Of a stretch of DNA of 64,000 nt, positions 24,127-32,043 are shown in pieces. Location: the NCBI RefSeq assembly GCF_041379945.2, contig NZ_JBFTXJ020000014.1, positions 1 to 64,000 on the forward strand, in the 5' to 3' direction. The DNA is from Aneurinibacillus sp. REN35. Lineage in GTDB: Bacteria; Bacillota; Bacilli; Aneurinibacillales; Aneurinibacillaceae. Under the pieces are notes generated by a model. It was not told the origin of the DNA and ran no database searches. It saw only the letters and a program-made list of their open reading frames with translations. Position numbers and translations under genes: made by a program. Numbering within the stretch: position 1 is the first letter of the stretch; every line of letters begins with the position of its first letter.

Positions 24127-24882
24127 ATGAAAGAACAGGAGGGCTTTTTGGCGCGTATCTCTCAGCTGCTTTCCCGAGGTATAGGAAGACAGCAGCTCAG
24201 TATGTTCTACGGTCAGGGAAGCGCAGATTTACGTCAGGAAGCGTGGACTCGTTCCGTATGGAAAGAATCACAGCAGAATGCAGCACTTCTTCGGACGCCT
24301 TTGCAGCAATTAACGTATGCATCGATTGATATTGAAACCACTGGATTTCATCCCGCGCATGGAGATGAGATTATCTCCATAGCAGCGGTTCGGATGTTTG
24401 GCAGTACAGTATCAGAAACAGAGCAATTTTTTACGTATGTCCGTCCCACCTGCAATATTCCGATTCATATAACAGAACTAACCGGGATTAGGGAAGAAGA
24501 TGTAGTCAATGCACCAGAGCTTGCCAAAGCGTTTTGTGAATTGGAAAATTTTCTCAACTCAAGCATCATCGTAGGATACTATATAGGACATGAACTTTCA
24601 TTTTTTAATCATTTCTTGTGGAGAGCGGGCCGGCGGAGGTTTGACCGACGCCTTCTAGAGATGAAAAAGGTGGCAGAATGCTTATTTCCCGCCAATTCTG
24701 TCCATACGATGGAGGAAATGTTGATAGAAGCTGGTATTATGGTCGAAGGCCGACATGATGCGCTTTGTGATGCGCGAATGACAGCGTTATTATGGGGGAG
24801 CTTTCAGAGCCGCCTACAGGAGGTAAAGGTAGAGACAGTGGAGGAGTTGTATGAATACATGGCTCGGTCTAGCGGCCATTAA
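24127..24882 (+). CDS. DnaQ-type 3'-5' exonuclease (DEDD superfamily)
   Basis: A 251-residue protein with an N-terminal extension of about 70 residues and a DnaQ/PolC-epsilon exonuclease domain. Exo I is SIDIETTGF near residues 87-95 with the two acidic metal ligands. VGYYIGHELSFFNHFL near 170-185 is the Exo II region, with histidine-glutamate where many members have an aspartate. Exo III is RHDALCDARMT near 215-225. I start at ATG 24127, which follows GGAGG. It is alone, ending at a bidirectional terminator shared with rsbX. The biological substrate is unknown. Confidence 0.85.
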   Translation: MKEQEGFLARISQLLSRGIGRQQLSMFYGQGSADLRQEAWTRSVWKESQQNAALLRTPLQQLTYASIDIETTGFHPAHGDEIISIAAVRMFGSTVSETEQFFTYVRPTCNIPIHITELTGIREEDVVNAPELAKAFCELENFLNSSIIVGYYIGHELSFFNHFLWRAGRRRFDRRLLEMKKVAECLFPANSVHTMEEMLIEAGIMVEGRHDALCDARMTALLWGSFQSRLQEVKVETVEELYEYMARSSGH

Positions 24883-24924
24883 AAAAAGAGTGTAAGAGGA
24901 GGAACGCCACTTACACTCTTTTTT
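24882..24924. terminator. Bidirectional terminator between the exonuclease gene and rsbX
   Basis: AAAAAAGAGTGTAAG (24882-24896) pairs with CTTACACTCTTTTTT (24910-24924). It overlaps the last codons of rsbX and serves both convergent units. Confidence 0.9.
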
Positions 24925-25537
24925 CTTGCAGCCATTTACCAACAATAAGGGTAGCATCATCGTTGATTGGTTTCATCTCGCTTACAAGACAGGCCAAAAT
25001 GGCATCAGGGGAGCGTCTATCGGCCACAATATATTCCCAGTTTTCTGGAAGTTGAATGCCATCAGAAAAAATGACCACAGTATCATTTGGATGATATGGG
25101 ACATAGCGCTCTACACCACGAAAGGGACGCCCATTTAAAAAACCAGGATTTGAAATAAGATAATGCTTTTGTCTCGTAGGTGTAACGACTAGACAAGTGA
25201 TATTCCCGATTCCAGCATATGATAATTGCTTTTTGTCGATATCAATCATGGCAATTCCTACTACAGAACCTCTCGATCCATAGAGAGAGCGATTCCCTTC
25301 TTGTAGGAGAGAAAGCGGCGGAAGCTCACCAGGTATGTGTGCTTCAATTTCCTGGATCATCTTCTCTGCCGAGGCTTTTGCCTCTGGACCGCTGCCTAAT
25401 CCGTCTACGATGCTAATGATTGCTTTAGTATGATCAAATCCCACATAATAGCAATCACCAGACGGAGTATTAGGTTTTTTGGATGTGTGGTGGACACTGT
25501 ATTGAAAAGAATAGGGTAATGGATTGTTTATATGCAT
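24911..25537 (-). CDS. rsbX: Serine phosphatase RsbX
   Basis: A 208-residue PP2C-type (SpoIIE superfamily) phosphatase with no sensory domain. In B. subtilis RsbX dephosphorylates RsbS and RsbR and resets the stressosome. Metal-binding aspartates appear in SIVDGLGSGPEA near residue 44, FSDGI near 160 and NDDATLIVGKW near the end. The LSYAGIGNITC block is also typical. It starts two bases after the sigB stop, so the two are translationally coupled, and it is the last gene of the leftward module. Confidence 0.9.
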   Translation of the reverse strand: MHINNPLPYSFQYSVHHTSKKPNTPSGDCYYVGFDHTKAIISIVDGLGSGPEAKASAEKMIQEIEAHIPGELPPLSLLQEGNRSLYGSRGSVVGIAMIDIDKKQLSYAGIGNITCLVVTPTRQKHYLISNPGFLNGRPFRGVERYVPYHPNDTVVIFSDGIQLPENWEYIVADRRSPDAILACLVSEMKPINDDATLIVGKWLQEKRV

Positions 25538-25539
25538 TG

Positions 25540-26316
25540 CTATTCTAAATTCTTCACATAGGCTTCTCTCATTTGCTGGAGCGTTTTCCGTAAGATACGG
25601 GAAACCTGCATCTGTGAGATACCCAGTTTTTCACCAATTTGTCGTTGTGACCACTCTTCATAATACACATAATGGATCACCTGACGCTGCTGTTCATCCA
25701 AATCCTCCAACAGGCTCGATAAGTCCATCTTACGGTCTACATCCAAAAATCCGGGATCTTGATCCGGAATCATATCCATCAATGTATGCGAATCTTGTTC
25801 TTGATTGTCAGCTTTCATTGGAGTATCAAGAGAGAGAGCATGGATATTCCCCTTGTTCTCCATAATCTCCAGCACTTTCTCTTCCGAGACATCGAGTTTT
25901 TCCGCGATTTCATCAATGCGCGGAGAGCGCTGCAGTTCGATTGTCAATTCATCAATGGTTTTCTGCAGACGATATCCCATTTCTTTAATTGTACGAGGTA
26001 CGCGAATGCTCCATGTTTTATCGCGAAGGTAGTGCTTCATCTTTCCGACGATAGTCGATACCGCATACGCGTCAAAGTTATGGCTGACTTCACTGTCGAA
26101 TTTTTCAATGGCGCCAAGTAAAGCAAGCATACCTACTTGGTATAAGTCGTCCACCAAATGAAAGTCACGTGCCATTTTTGAAGCGAGTTTTCGTACGGTT
26201 GTCTGGTAGTCTTGAAGAATCTGCTCTAATAATTCTTCGGAGCCAGTCTCTTGGTATGTGCGAATTTGTTCAGTAATGTCACGGTTGAATGATTTCCTGG
26301 TGGACGTTTGGCTCAC
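25540..26316 (-). CDS. sigB: General stress sigma factor SigB
   Basis: A 258-residue group 3 sigma-70 factor. Region 2 includes DLYQVGMLALLGAIEKFDSEVSHNFDAYAVSTIVGKMKHYLRDKTW, with the DLYQVG core contact and -10 recognition helix. Region 3 spans SPRIDEIAEKLDVSEEKVLEIM, and region 4 ends with WSQRQIGEKLGISQMQVSRILRKTL. The GTG start overlaps rsbW by 38 bases, as expected for a sigma factor coupled to its anti-sigma. Adjacent rsbR-S-T-U-V-W and rsbX distinguish it from SigF and SigG. Confidence 0.95.
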   Translation of the reverse strand: MSQTSTRKSFNRDITEQIRTYQETGSEELLEQILQDYQTTVRKLASKMARDFHLVDDLYQVGMLALLGAIEKFDSEVSHNFDAYAVSTIVGKMKHYLRDKTWSIRVPRTIKEMGYRLQKTIDELTIELQRSPRIDEIAEKLDVSEEKVLEIMENKGNIHALSLDTPMKADNQEQDSHTLMDMIPDQDPGFLDVDRKMDLSSLLEDLDEQQRQVIHYVYYEEWSQRQIGEKLGISQMQVSRILRKTLQQMREAYVKNLE

Positions 26317-26773
26317 TTTCGCTCACCCCATCCCTTTTGAGATATTTAGTTAGTGAAACTTTAACCCCCTTCTCATCAGTTTCATACTCGATTTCGTCCA
26401 TAAGTGTTTTCATCAGGTAAATTCCGAGACCACCTACATCAATTTCATCCAAGCTTTTTCCATGAAGGGAAGAAGCTTCATTTTTCAACCGTTTCGCATC
26501 AAACGGAGAAGAGCTGCCCTCATCACTAATTACAATACGCAGACGTTCAGTTTCTACATGAAAATCTACAATCATATCTCCGGCTTCGCTATTTCTATAT
26601 GCATGACTTACTACATTATTACAGGCTTCAGCTAACGCTACTTTGATATCCTCAATATCGTTATAAGAAAAGCCCATCTGATAAGCAAGGCCCGAGACCG
26701 TTAAACGAATCACGCTTATATAATCGGCGCGTGCCGGAACATTTATTTTTACGTGGTCATTTAATTCTGGCAT
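26279..26773 (-). CDS. rsbW: Anti-sigma-B factor and serine kinase RsbW
   Basis: A 164-residue GHKL-type kinase that binds SigB to keep it inactive and phosphorylates RsbV. The N box is LAEACNNVVSHAY near residues 47-59, followed by the G1 box ISDEG near 83 and the G2 box GGLGIYLMKTLMDE near 114-127. It overlaps sigB and follows rsbV by 20 bases. The order rsbV-rsbW-sigB is the standard partner-switch core. Confidence 0.94.
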   Translation of the reverse strand: MPELNDHVKINVPARADYISVIRLTVSGLAYQMGFSYNDIEDIKVALAEACNNVVSHAYRNSEAGDMIVDFHVETERLRIVISDEGSSSPFDAKRLKNEASSLHGKSLDEIDVGGLGIYLMKTLMDEIEYETDEKGVKVSLTKYLKRDGVSESEPNVHQEIIQP

Positions 26774-26793
26774 ACGAATCCCCCCTGTAAAAA

Positions 26794-27111
26794 TTACGCA
26801 ATAGTTAAATACTGATCGACACCTGAGATCTGGAAGATACGCTGAATTTTTTCAGGAACTTCTTCTAGGTAGATCTCTCCGTTAATTGACTTGCGCAGCT
26901 TAAGCGCTGCTACGAACACACCAAGTCCGGTGCTGTCCATATAGTGAAGATTTTTGAGATTAACACGCAGTATTCTTTGATCCTTCTCTGCCAGCGGGAG
27001 CAAGATCTCACGTAGCTGAGGAGCGGAAGCAAGATCCAAATCACCATGAACGTATACACAAATATCTTTATCTGTTTCCCCTGTTTCAATTAAGAACGGA
27101 AGTTGATTCAT
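26794..27111 (-). CDS. rsbV: Anti-anti-sigma factor RsbV
   Basis: A 105-residue STAS-domain protein that, when unphosphorylated, sequesters RsbW and frees SigB. The phosphorylation loop is YMDSTGLGVFVAAL, with serine 60 as the RsbW target. GDLDLASAP precedes it. A sigma-B-type promoter lies 44 bases upstream, so induction of rsbV-rsbW-sigB-rsbX by SigB is expected. Confidence 0.94.
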   Translation of the reverse strand: MNQLPFLIETGETDKDICVYVHGDLDLASAPQLREILLPLAEKDQRILRVNLKNLHYMDSTGLGVFVAALKLRKSINGEIYLEEVPEKIQRIFQISGVDQYLTIA

Positions 27112-27154
27112 TCATTTCACCTCTAACATCATTATATGTACACTATAATTTACT

Positions 27155-27180
27155 TTACCCCGGCTTCCCGGGAATCAAAC
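27155..27180 (-). promoter_or_regulatory. Sigma-B promoter upstream of rsbV
   Basis: On the minus strand GTTTGA (27180-27175), 14 bases, GGGTAA (27160-27155). It lies in the rsbU-rsbV gap, the same place as the autoregulatory sigma-B promoter of B. subtilis. Confidence 0.85.
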
Positions 27181-27186
27181 AATGTG

Positions 27187-28209
27187 TTATGTGGCAAATT
27201 CATTCATTTTCTTTCGAACCATTACAATCGTATGGTCATCATCTAACTGGTATTCTTTTTCTTTAATCGCATATTGGTACATATGGTGAACAATTTCTTG
27301 TGAGGAAAGCGTAAGATCGGCTGTGGCAAGCGCCTCACGTAAAATTGAGTTATCGTCTGGCGCATCTGAGCCTTTCCGCTCTGTTACACCATCTGTATAT
27401 AACACAATAAAGTCACCTTCTTCAAGTAAGATAGACTTTTCTTCATACTTCACGTTTGGATCAACGCCGAGGATCAAGCCTTTGGCATTCAGATCTTCAC
27501 ATGATTTTGAATGTGAATGATAATAGAGCGCAGGCTCATGACCGGCAGAAGAATACGTGAGTATGGAAGTGAGTGGGTCATAAATCGTATAGAACATTGT
27601 AACAAACAAGCTTGGATCAGCGTTTTTTAGTACAAGACGATTCAAGTATTCAAGAATCATATTGGCTGGTTTTACATCATTTTCTAATGTATCCATCGCA
27701 TATTTGATCATCGACATACAAAGAGCAGCAGGAATGCCTTTCCCGACAATATCGGCTACGAGAATGCCCAATTTATTTTCCCCGTGCTTTGTATAGTAGT
27801 AGAAGTCTCCAGACATTTCACGAGCTGGGGTGCTGATAAAGCCCACATCAAGATCATGAAAGTCGTGAGCAAAAGCATCAGGGTAAAGTTTTTTCTGCAT
27901 GGAGATTGCTACGTTAATCTCACTCTCCAGCTGCTTTTTCTTAAGTCGCAAGCTTTGTCTTTCCTGATATGCCATCCCAAAAGACACCATAATTTCCATT
28001 AGAAACTGGAAGGAGCGATCCCATACCTCAGGAAGAATATAGTCATGCTGTCTCATGATGCTAATATGAAGGGCTAAGATGTCTTCAGGTGGAATATCTT
28101 TTTCGATGAGCGATTTACTAAGCTGCTGACCGGCGTAAAGCTGCTGTTCGCCGGGATTTTGCAGATAGTGGAGCATGATTTTTTCGTAATACTCCTTCAC
28201 TTGTTTCAA
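27187..28209 (-). CDS. rsbU: RsbV-P phosphatase RsbU
   Basis: A 340-residue protein with an N-terminal helical RsbT-binding domain (about residues 1-90), a coiled-coil linker and a C-terminal PP2C domain. Metal-binding motifs are REMSGDFYYY near 129-138, LVADIVGKGIPAALCMSMIK near 150-168 and LYTDGVTE near 268-275. When activated by RsbT it dephosphorylates RsbV. It follows rsbT by 45 bases. Confidence 0.93.
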   Translation of the reverse strand: MKQVKEYYEKIMLHYLQNPGEQQLYAGQQLSKSLIEKDIPPEDILALHISIMRQHDYILPEVWDRSFQFLMEIMVSFGMAYQERQSLRLKKKQLESEINVAISMQKKLYPDAFAHDFHDLDVGFISTPAREMSGDFYYYTKHGENKLGILVADIVGKGIPAALCMSMIKYAMDTLENDVKPANMILEYLNRLVLKNADPSLFVTMFYTIYDPLTSILTYSSAGHEPALYYHSHSKSCEDLNAKGLILGVDPNVKYEEKSILLEEGDFIVLYTDGVTERKGSDAPDDNSILREALATADLTLSSQEIVHHMYQYAIKEKEYQLDDDHTIVMVRKKMNEFAT

Positions 28210-28254
28210 AAAACGCCCTCCTCTCGTGCAACACGTATAAACGCAGTAAGATGT

Positions 28255-28659
28255 TTAGAAAAGGTGCCATTTCACAGCGGTAATCACCGTGCCTTTACCT
28301 TCACTAGACTCAATTGAAAACTCATCCATTAAACGCTTCACTCCTGGGAGTCCAGCGCCAAGGCCACCGGAAGTAGAATAACCATCTTCAAGAGCTTTCA
28401 TAACATCTTTAATTCCAGGTCCACTGTCGCGGGATATAATTTTAATACCTACCTTGTCGCCTTCATAAACAGGCGAAATCTCGATTTCCCCCTGTTTGGC
28501 ATATAAATAGATGTTACGAGCCAACTCGGAGATCGCAGTAGTAATCCGTGCCTGGTCGACTTCTCCGAATCCAAGGGATTTGGCGAGATCCCGCCCACTT
28601 TGGCGAGCAACAACAATATCCCACTCGTTATAAACATGAATGCTAGGATTGTTGTCCAC
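28255..28659 (-). CDS. rsbT: Switch kinase RsbT
   Basis: A 134-residue GHKL-type serine/threonine kinase. The N box ISELARNIYLYAKQGEI lies near residues 43-59, ISRDSGPGI near 75-83 is the G1 box, and GGLGAGLPGVKRLMDEF near 98-114 is the G2 box. In the stressosome RsbT phosphorylates RsbR and RsbS, then leaves to activate RsbU. The GTG start lies two bases after rsbS, with GGAGGG inside the rsbS end. Confidence 0.92.
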   Translation of the reverse strand: MDNNPSIHVYNEWDIVVARQSGRDLAKSLGFGEVDQARITTAISELARNIYLYAKQGEIEISPVYEGDKVGIKIISRDSGPGIKDVMKALEDGYSTSGGLGAGLPGVKRLMDEFSIESSEGKGTVITAVKWHLF

Positions 28660-28661
28660 CG

Positions 28662-29018
28662 TTATCCCTCCAATGATTGCTTCAGTTTTTCCAAGCCTTG
28701 TTCCAGATTCATGGCTGTTTTGATGTTGCGAAAGCCAATTCCTAAGTCAATGAGCGTAATGCTAACAGCTGGTTGAATACCAGTGAATATCACCTCACAA
28801 CCGAGAAGCTCGGACATTTTAACCACATCGCTTAGGACGCGCGCAATGTAGCTGTCAATCATCTGCACTGAGGTTAGATCGATTACAACGCCCGTCGAAC
28901 CGGTTTTATGAATCATATTTAAAAGATCCTGTTGAAATTGTACCGCTGTTTTATCATCAAGTTCGATTTGAATGGAAACGAGCAGATAATTGCCGAGCTT
29001 TAATATTGGAATTCTCAT
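28662..29018 (-). CDS. rsbS: Stressosome scaffold protein RsbS
   Basis: A 118-residue single-STAS protein that forms the stressosome core with RsbR and traps RsbT. The phosphorylation site is MIDSYIAR, serine 56 here. I start at ATG 29018, 11 bases after AAGGAGG; a nearer ATG in that gap is out of frame and stops after three codons. The longer open frame would run back into rsbR. Confidence 0.9.
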   Translation of the reverse strand: MRIPILKLGNYLLVSIQIELDDKTAVQFQQDLLNMIHKTGSTGVVIDLTSVQMIDSYIARVLSDVVKMSELLGCEVIFTGIQPAVSITLIDLGIGFRNIKTAMNLEQGLEKLKQSLEG

Positions 29019-29034
29019 TGTAGCATAGACCTCC

Positions 29035-29874
29035 TTAATTGATTTCGTTGATTTCTTTTCCTGTTTTTGCAAGAGCTACTCGAAGTCCCTGGCTCATAGA
29101 ACTCAGCGTTGTTAGCATATCCATGTCGATTCCTAAGCTAATCATCGTTTGTGCAATCTCAGGCCGCACACCTACGACAATACACTCGGCTCCAATGAGG
29201 TGGATGGCTTCTGCCGCTTTAATAATATGCTGGGCCACCATGGTATTCACCTCGGCGACTCCCGTAATATCAATAAGTACAACCTTGCTTTCGTATTTGA
29301 TGGCTCCATATAGAAGGTTTTGTGTAATCAACTCCGCGCGTTCCGTATCGATAGCACCGACAATAGGCATGACCGTAATGCTCTCGATTAATGGTATTAA
29401 AGGAGCGGACAATTCCATAATGGCAGAACGCTGCGCCAATAACCTATTCTTCCAAGAAGTGGCGTAAATATCGTGGATGATACTCATTAGCCGAAAGAAA
29501 AATTGATCCACTTCTTTCATTAAAGGAAGGATAAGAGTAGGATGCTGTTGCACATCTTCTGTTTCCAACAGAATACTACGGATGAAATAAAAAGGTTGGA
29601 TAACCGTGGAAACAGGCACATCAGCTTCTGTACACTGCGGCACATAGCGGTAGCACAATTTTTCAATGCTATTGATAGCTTCTTCGCGCTCCTCTTCCTT
29701 TTCAGAAAAGAAGGAGGCAAAGTGGGTAAGAAATCCATCCTGAATCATGTGGGTAATGAATTTCTCGATGGTATGGTGATGTGCAGAGGAGGTCGCGGTG
29801 CACTGTTCTTTCCACAGTCTTTCAATTTCATCGCTATTGTCGTGAATAAACTGTTGAGAAGTTTTTCTGAACAT
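29035..29874 (-). CDS. rsbR: Stressosome sensor RsbR
   Basis: A 279-residue RsbR co-antagonist: an N-terminal helical non-haem-globin-type domain (about residues 1-140) and a C-terminal STAS domain. The two threonines phosphorylated by RsbT in RsbRA have counterparts in VNTMVAQHI and [13 protein letters not shown] start at ATG 29874 after AGGAG; the frame allows nine more codons. It is the first gene of the leftward module and the only RsbR paralogue in the window. What it senses is not readable from sequence. Confidence 0.92.
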   Translation of the reverse strand: MFRKTSQQFIHDNSDEIERLWKEQCTATSSAHHHTIEKFITHMIQDGFLTHFASFFSEKEEEREEAINSIEKLCYRYVPQCTEADVPVSTVIQPFYFIRSILLETEDVQQHPTLILPLMKEVDQFFFRLMSIIHDIYATSWKNRLLAQRSAIMELSAPLIPLIESITVMPIVGAIDTERAELITQNLLYGAIKYESKVVLIDITGVAEVNTMVAQHIIKAAEAIHLIGAECIVVGVRPEIAQTMISLGIDMDMLTTLSSMSQGLRVALAKTGKEINEIN

Positions 29875-29979
29875 AGTAGCACTCCTATCTTCAAATTGCA
29901 TTATGCTTTATTGGTGTATTGTTTGCGAAATATAATGATGTGTGCTGTAACATAAACCTTCCCACTATATCTTAACATA

Positions 29980-30005
29980 GTTTATAGGGAGAAAAATACG
30001 GGTAA
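29980..30005 (+). promoter_or_regulatory. Sigma-B promoter of the DUF948 gene
   Basis: GTTTAT (29980-29985), 14 bases, GGGTAA (30000-30005), 41 bases before the start codon. Spacing and -10 element equal those at rsbV and at 23104. Confidence 0.82.
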
Positions 30006-30046
30006 TAAACTTCAGACACAATATCATTAACAGGAGGAAGGAAGCT

Positions 30047-30475
30047 ATGCAGACAGCTATTACCATTGGTGTCATCATCTTAGCAATTGCTATTGTCGTT
30101 GTTTCGGTGATGCTGGTCCAATTTTTTCGCAATCTTAACGCCTTACTCAAACAAACAGATGAGACGATTCAGCACTTACAGATGAATGTAGATCAGATTA
30201 TTGCCCGTGTTGATGTCTCATTAGAAGATTTAAATGTCATCTCTAAGGATCTAACAGGCAAAATGGACAAGCTAGAAAGTACCTTCAGTGCGGTTGACTC
30301 GATTGGCGAAGGTGTAAATTCACTCTCTCATCATGTGCAGCATAAAGTATCCCGTCCGCCGGAATGGGCGGATCGTGCGTTGGAGTTGCTGACTGCTGGC
30401 TTTAGCGTCTACAAAGGATTCGATCGTATGCGTCAGCTAGATGCACAGCGAGCAGAGGTGAAGCAGCGTGCCTAA
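30047..30475 (+). CDS. DUF948 stress protein (YtxG-like)
   Basis: A 142-residue protein with one N-terminal transmembrane helix (residues 5-28), then a long amphipathic coiled-coil (about 29-90, heptad-like LLKQTDETIQHLQMNVDQII). This is the DUF948 plan of B. subtilis YtxG, whose operon is sigma-B/sigma-H dependent. A sigma-B-type promoter lies upstream and AGGAGGAAGG precedes the ATG. It overlaps the next gene by eight bases, and it is divergent from rsbR. Function is unknown; a membrane-tethered coiled-coil is the visible fact. Confidence 0.9.
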   Translation: MQTAITIGVIILAIAIVVVSVMLVQFFRNLNALLKQTDETIQHLQMNVDQIIARVDVSLEDLNVISKDLTGKMDKLESTFSAVDSIGEGVNSLSHHVQHKVSRPPEWADRALELLTAGFSVYKGFDRMRQLDAQRAEVKQRA

Positions 30476-30809
30476 GCTCAGTGAAAAGTCAAGGGGAAGA
30501 ATTTCTTCCCCTGCTACTCCTCAGCATGACCCAATCGAAGAGAAATATTACGATAAGCTGGCATGGCTGGCGGATCGTACTGAAAAAACGCGCATTACAG
30601 ATTTTATCGAGAACTATCAAAAGCCGAGTCATGTAATATGGACGAATTTGTTGGCCGGTGTATCACGCGGAGTCGGATTGACGATCGGTACGGCTATTAT
30701 TATCGCTATTACCGTATATATTCTTAGTTTTTTTGTCTCTATGCCGCTCTTTGGTAAGTATATCGCCCAATTGCTCGATTGGGTGAACACGTTTAAAAGT
30801 ACAGAATAG
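30468..30809 (+). CDS. DUF5665-type small membrane protein
   Basis: A 113-residue protein with a polar N-terminus and one or two hydrophobic segments (about residues 63-105, GLTIGTAIIIAITVYILSFFV). The block YDKLAWLADRTEKTRITDFIENYQKPSHVIWTNLLAGVSRGVG is typical of the DUF5665 family. It overlaps the DUF948 gene, so both are made together from the sigma-B-type promoter. Function unknown. Confidence 0.85.
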   Translation: MPKLSEKSRGRISSPATPQHDPIEEKYYDKLAWLADRTEKTRITDFIENYQKPSHVIWTNLLAGVSRGVGLTIGTAIIIAITVYILSFFVSMPLFGKYIAQLLDWVNTFKSTE

Positions 30810-30825
30810 CAAGCCCATGGAGAGA

Positions 30826-30868
30826 GCCGCATGAACGATTGGATGCATTCGTTCATGCGGCATTTTTT
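30826..30868 (+). terminator. Terminator after the DUF948-DUF5665 unit
   Basis: GCCGCATGAACG (30826-30837) pairs perfectly with CGTTCATGCGGC (30850-30861), then six T after one A. Confidence 0.93.
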
Positions 30869-31152
30869 CTGATCTTTATTTTACTCCATATAAAAGCACG
30901 CCCACAATAAAGCGGCGTGCCGTCCATGCGGATTTTTGTACGCAAATACAGGGCGGTTCCATATACTATGCTAAAGCCATGCACTATACAAGGCGAAGAA
31001 TATAAAAGCTTTTACCACTCTGCTCTATAAATGAAACCGATAAGAAGAAATTGGATCAATGCAAGAGGGCTTATGAAATTCGTAGCTTGTATTTTATGAG
31101 TAAAATCGCCAAGATAGAGAAGAACCATTGAGAGAAGGAAGCGACTAGAAGA
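30869..31152 (+). other. Intergenic region before racE
   Basis: About 280 bases with no convincing gene. GCACGCC (30896-30902) pairs with GGCGTGC (30914-30920) without a T-tract. The rest is AT-rich and may hold the racE promoter, which I could not place with confidence. Confidence 0.5.
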
Positions 31153-31965
31153 ATGAAACAAGGAATTGGCGTTATTGATTCTGGCGTGGGAGGCCTTACG
31201 GTGGCCAAAGAAGTGCTGCGCCAGCTTCCGCGTGAAGCGGTTTATTATTTTGGAGATACGGCCCGCTGTCCTTATGGACCGAGGCCTGCAGAGGAAGTGC
31301 GTATCTTCTCGCTGCAGATGATTGAGTTTTTGCTTAAGCAAAATATTAAGGCGCTGATGATTGGCTGCAATACAGCAACGGCTGTTGTGCTGCAGGAAGT
31401 AAGCGAACAGCTTGATATTCCTGTTATCGGCGTAATTGAACCGGGCGCTCGCACGGCGATCAAAGAAACGAAGTCCGGGCGGGTAGCTGTAATCGGTACA
31501 GAAGGAACGATTCGAAGCGGAGCGTATGCGAACGCGCTTAAAAAGCTAAATCCTCAAGTGCAGGTAACAAGTCTTGCTTGCCCCACGCTTGTTCCCTTAG
31601 CGGAGAGCGGAAAGCTGCATGAAGTGGAAGGGCTTGAAATTGTACGTGAAGCGCTTCGTCCGCTCGCGAATGAAACGTTTGATACCTTAATCCTTGGCTG
31701 TACGCATTACCCTCTGATTGCCCATTTTATTCAGGAGGCAATTGGACCTGATGTTAAGCTTATCAGTTCGGCGGAGGAGGCAGCGCGTGAGCTGAGTGCT
31801 GTATTGTCTTTTCGACGTATGCTTGCAAATGGAGGAGATATTGTAAATCCTGCGCATCGCTTCTTCGCGAGTGGGAATACCGAACTGTTTATGTCGATTG
31901 CAGAAGAGTGGCTTCATATTAATGTACGTCCATGCCAGGTAGATTTAGCGCGGCAAGAAAAATAA
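31153..31965 (+). CDS. racE: Glutamate racemase
   Basis: A 270-residue cofactor-independent racemase supplying D-glutamate for peptidoglycan. The N-terminal IGVIDSGVGGLTV and the catalytic cysteine pair C72 in GCNTATA and C183 in GCTHYPL are present; FGDTARCPYG is a family loop. It returns to B. subtilis gene order (gerE-...-racE-gerM) after the sigB insertion. The ATG follows GAAGGAAGCGA. Confidence 0.96.
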   Translation: MKQGIGVIDSGVGGLTVAKEVLRQLPREAVYYFGDTARCPYGPRPAEEVRIFSLQMIEFLLKQNIKALMIGCNTATAVVLQEVSEQLDIPVIGVIEPGARTAIKETKSGRVAVIGTEGTIRSGAYANALKKLNPQVQVTSLACPTLVPLAESGKLHEVEGLEIVREALRPLANETFDTLILGCTHYPLIAHFIQEAIGPDVKLISSAEEAARELSAVLSFRRMLANGGDIVNPAHRFFASGNTELFMSIAEEWLHINVRPCQVDLARQEK

Positions 31966-31981
31966 AATTTGGACAAAGCAT

Positions 31982-32011
31982 GTATAATTCTTCCCCAGGC
32001 TCGTATACATA
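31982..32011 (+). promoter_or_regulatory. Candidate sigma-E promoter of gerM
   Basis: GTATAAT (31982-31988), 15 bases, TATACATA (32004-32011) resembles the mother-cell sigma-E pattern with mismatches in both boxes. gerM is known to be sigma-E dependent in B. subtilis. Confidence 0.35.
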
Positions 32012-32043
32012 GTAGTACAAAATGAGCCTGAGGAGGGGAAGCT

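Noticed and set aside
29875-29979. Sigma-B promoter driving rsbR leftward
   Set aside because: No GTTT/GGGTA pair with correct spacing is present on the minus strand, and a sigma-A match is poor, so the module's first promoter is left unassigned.
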